Shown one piece after another: positions 63,004-64,000 of a DNA stretch of 64,000 bases. Position 1 is the stretch's first letter. Each line of letters begins with the position of its first letter. A model generated the notes under the pieces. That model was not told where the DNA came from. It did no database searches and was given only the letters and a program-made list of their open reading frames with translations. Origin of the DNA: Symbiodinium natans (Eukaryota > Sar > Dinophyceae > Suessiales > Symbiodiniaceae). The translations under genes were made by a program, and so were the position numbers. The DNA is taken from NCBI GenBank assembly GCA_905221605.1, contig CAJNDS010002636.1, positions 99,501 through 163,500 of the forward strand. Direction: 5' to 3'.

Positions 63004-63289
63004 AGCACGGGTCAGCTGTACGCAGTTGTGTGCAGACATGCCCACCCCAAAGGCCACCCAAACACTACTTGCAGCGAAACAAACCAGAGCCAGCCGAACC
63101 AAAGCCAGCCCACATTCAAACACTTCTGCACTTAATGCTGTACTTCGGACCAGTATCCATTATGTTTTTTGATGTTACGAAATTTGCTTTGAAGATGCCT
63201 TGCTGCATGGTAACATTTAAGAAGCTGCCTTGGAAATAGAACCTCCTGTTGCTAGAAAGGAGCCTTATGGAAGTCATGCCTGAAGCTTG

Positions 63290-63960
63290 CAGGAGAAAAT
63301 TCAGGTTTTGCGCAGGGGGACGTCTTCGGACGGAGGGCCTTCTCATTGTTTCTGTTCCCTACGCTGGAGTGTCAAGGCTGCATGGCGAAAGACTTGCTGC
63401 TAGGAAGATGCCTTGTGAAAGGTATGTCTAAAAGCTTGCGAGAGAAAATTCAGGTTTTGCGCTGGGGGACGTCTTCGGCCGGAGGGCCTTCTCATTGTTT
63501 CTATTCTCTATGCCGGTGTGTGTCTAGAAGTTTGCGAGAGAAAAATTCAGGTTTTGCGTTGGGGGACGTCTTCGGCCGGAAGGCTATGCCGGAATGTCAA
63601 GGCTGCTTGGCGAAAGACCTGTTGCTAGAAGGGTGCCTTGTGAAAGTCACGTCAAGAAACTTGTAGCAAAAAAAACAGGTTTTGCGCTGGGGGACGTCTT
63701 CGGCCGGATGGCCTTCTCATTGTTTCTATTCTCTATGCCGGCGTGTCTCTAGAAATTTGCGATAGAAAAATTCAGGTTTTGCGCTGGGGGACGTCTTCGG
63801 CCGGAGAGCCTCTCATTGTTTGTATTCTTTAGAAATTTGCAGGAGAAAATCAGGTTTTGCGCAGGGGGACGTCTTCGGCCGGAGGGCCTTCTCATCGTTT
63901 CTAATCCTATGCCGGTGTGTGTCTAGAAGAAAAAATTCAGGTTTTGCGCAGGGGCTTCCC
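63290..63960. repeat. degenerate tandem repeat, 78-149-bp spacing
   Basis: Seven copies of a block containing CAGGTTTTGCGC and GGGGGACGTCTTCGGCCGGA start near 63302, 63451, 63549, 63676, 63773, 63851 and 63949. Several are followed by TTCTCATTGTTTCTATTC and CTAGAAGTTTGCGAGAGAAAA. Spacing varies through internal deletions. The repeat seems to continue towards the window edge. The repeated peptides (LREKIQVLRWGTSSAGGP) are translations of it, with no independent evidence of a gene. Confidence 0.85.
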
Positions 63961-64000
63961 CGAACCTGGCTCCAAAACTTCAGAGAGCCTTGAGGGCTTT

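Noticed and set aside
1-64000. tRNA, rRNA, CRISPR, bacterial operon or viral genome
   Set aside because: No cloverleaf-like or rRNA-like sequence, spaced direct-repeat array, or clustered intact bacterial or viral genes were seen.

Overview
Organism. This looks like nuclear DNA of a dinoflagellate (inference, about 0.8). Three things support it. Arrays of the telomere-type unit TTTAGGG/CCCTAAA are scattered through the whole window. Genes are cut into very small exons whose introns mostly begin with GC or GA instead of GT and end in AG followed by G. The mobile elements are a giant LINE-type retrotransposon and IS1595/ISXO2-like transposase remnants. No operon, Shine-Dalgarno site, CRISPR array, rRNA or tRNA was seen.

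Main result. Several stretches between the telomere-type arrays are exons, and the arrays lie inside introns. On the minus strand from 11864 down to 3935, twelve exons of 30-78 nt join with correct phase into a 216-codon Rab-type small GTPase with all five G motifs in order. At least four other minus-strand genes show the same architecture (16679-15110, 19923-19628, 50062-48225, perhaps 18990-18450). In the 50-48 kb gene one telomere-type array sits between two perfect 25-bp copies of exon sequence. Splicing from a GC donor in one copy to an AG acceptor in the other removes the array and restores the frame. A second array in the same gene has a 20-bp duplication and a GA donor. This is what intron creation by insertion of telomere-type repeats should look like.

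Layout. 1-12 kb: the Rab gene, mostly telomere-repeat introns, including a tandem segmental duplication. 12-23.7 kb: isolated candidate exons, a CCAAGTG-type minisatellite, microsatellites, foldback repeats and parts of several minus-strand genes. 23,723-39,952: a 16.2-kb non-LTR retrotransposon flanked by a 13-bp target duplication. It carries a huge uncharacterised polyprotein with recurring hydrophobic segments and W-x-P-G modules, then RNase H, AP-type endonuclease, reverse transcriptase and zinc fingers, interrupted by several frameshifts. 40-43 kb: repeat-rich, no firm genes. 43-47.2 kb: decayed IS1595/ISXO2-like transposase pieces in opposite orientations, 26-bp and 125-bp direct repeats and a large foldback. 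48.2-50.1 kb: the multi-exon gene with telomere-array introns. 50-64 kb: telomere-type arrays, (CA)n and (GA)n microsatellites, a few candidate exons or ORFs, and a degenerate tandem repeat at the right edge.

Limits. All exon joins are by eye, without transcripts. Most open frames elsewhere in the window are accidental translations of repeats.
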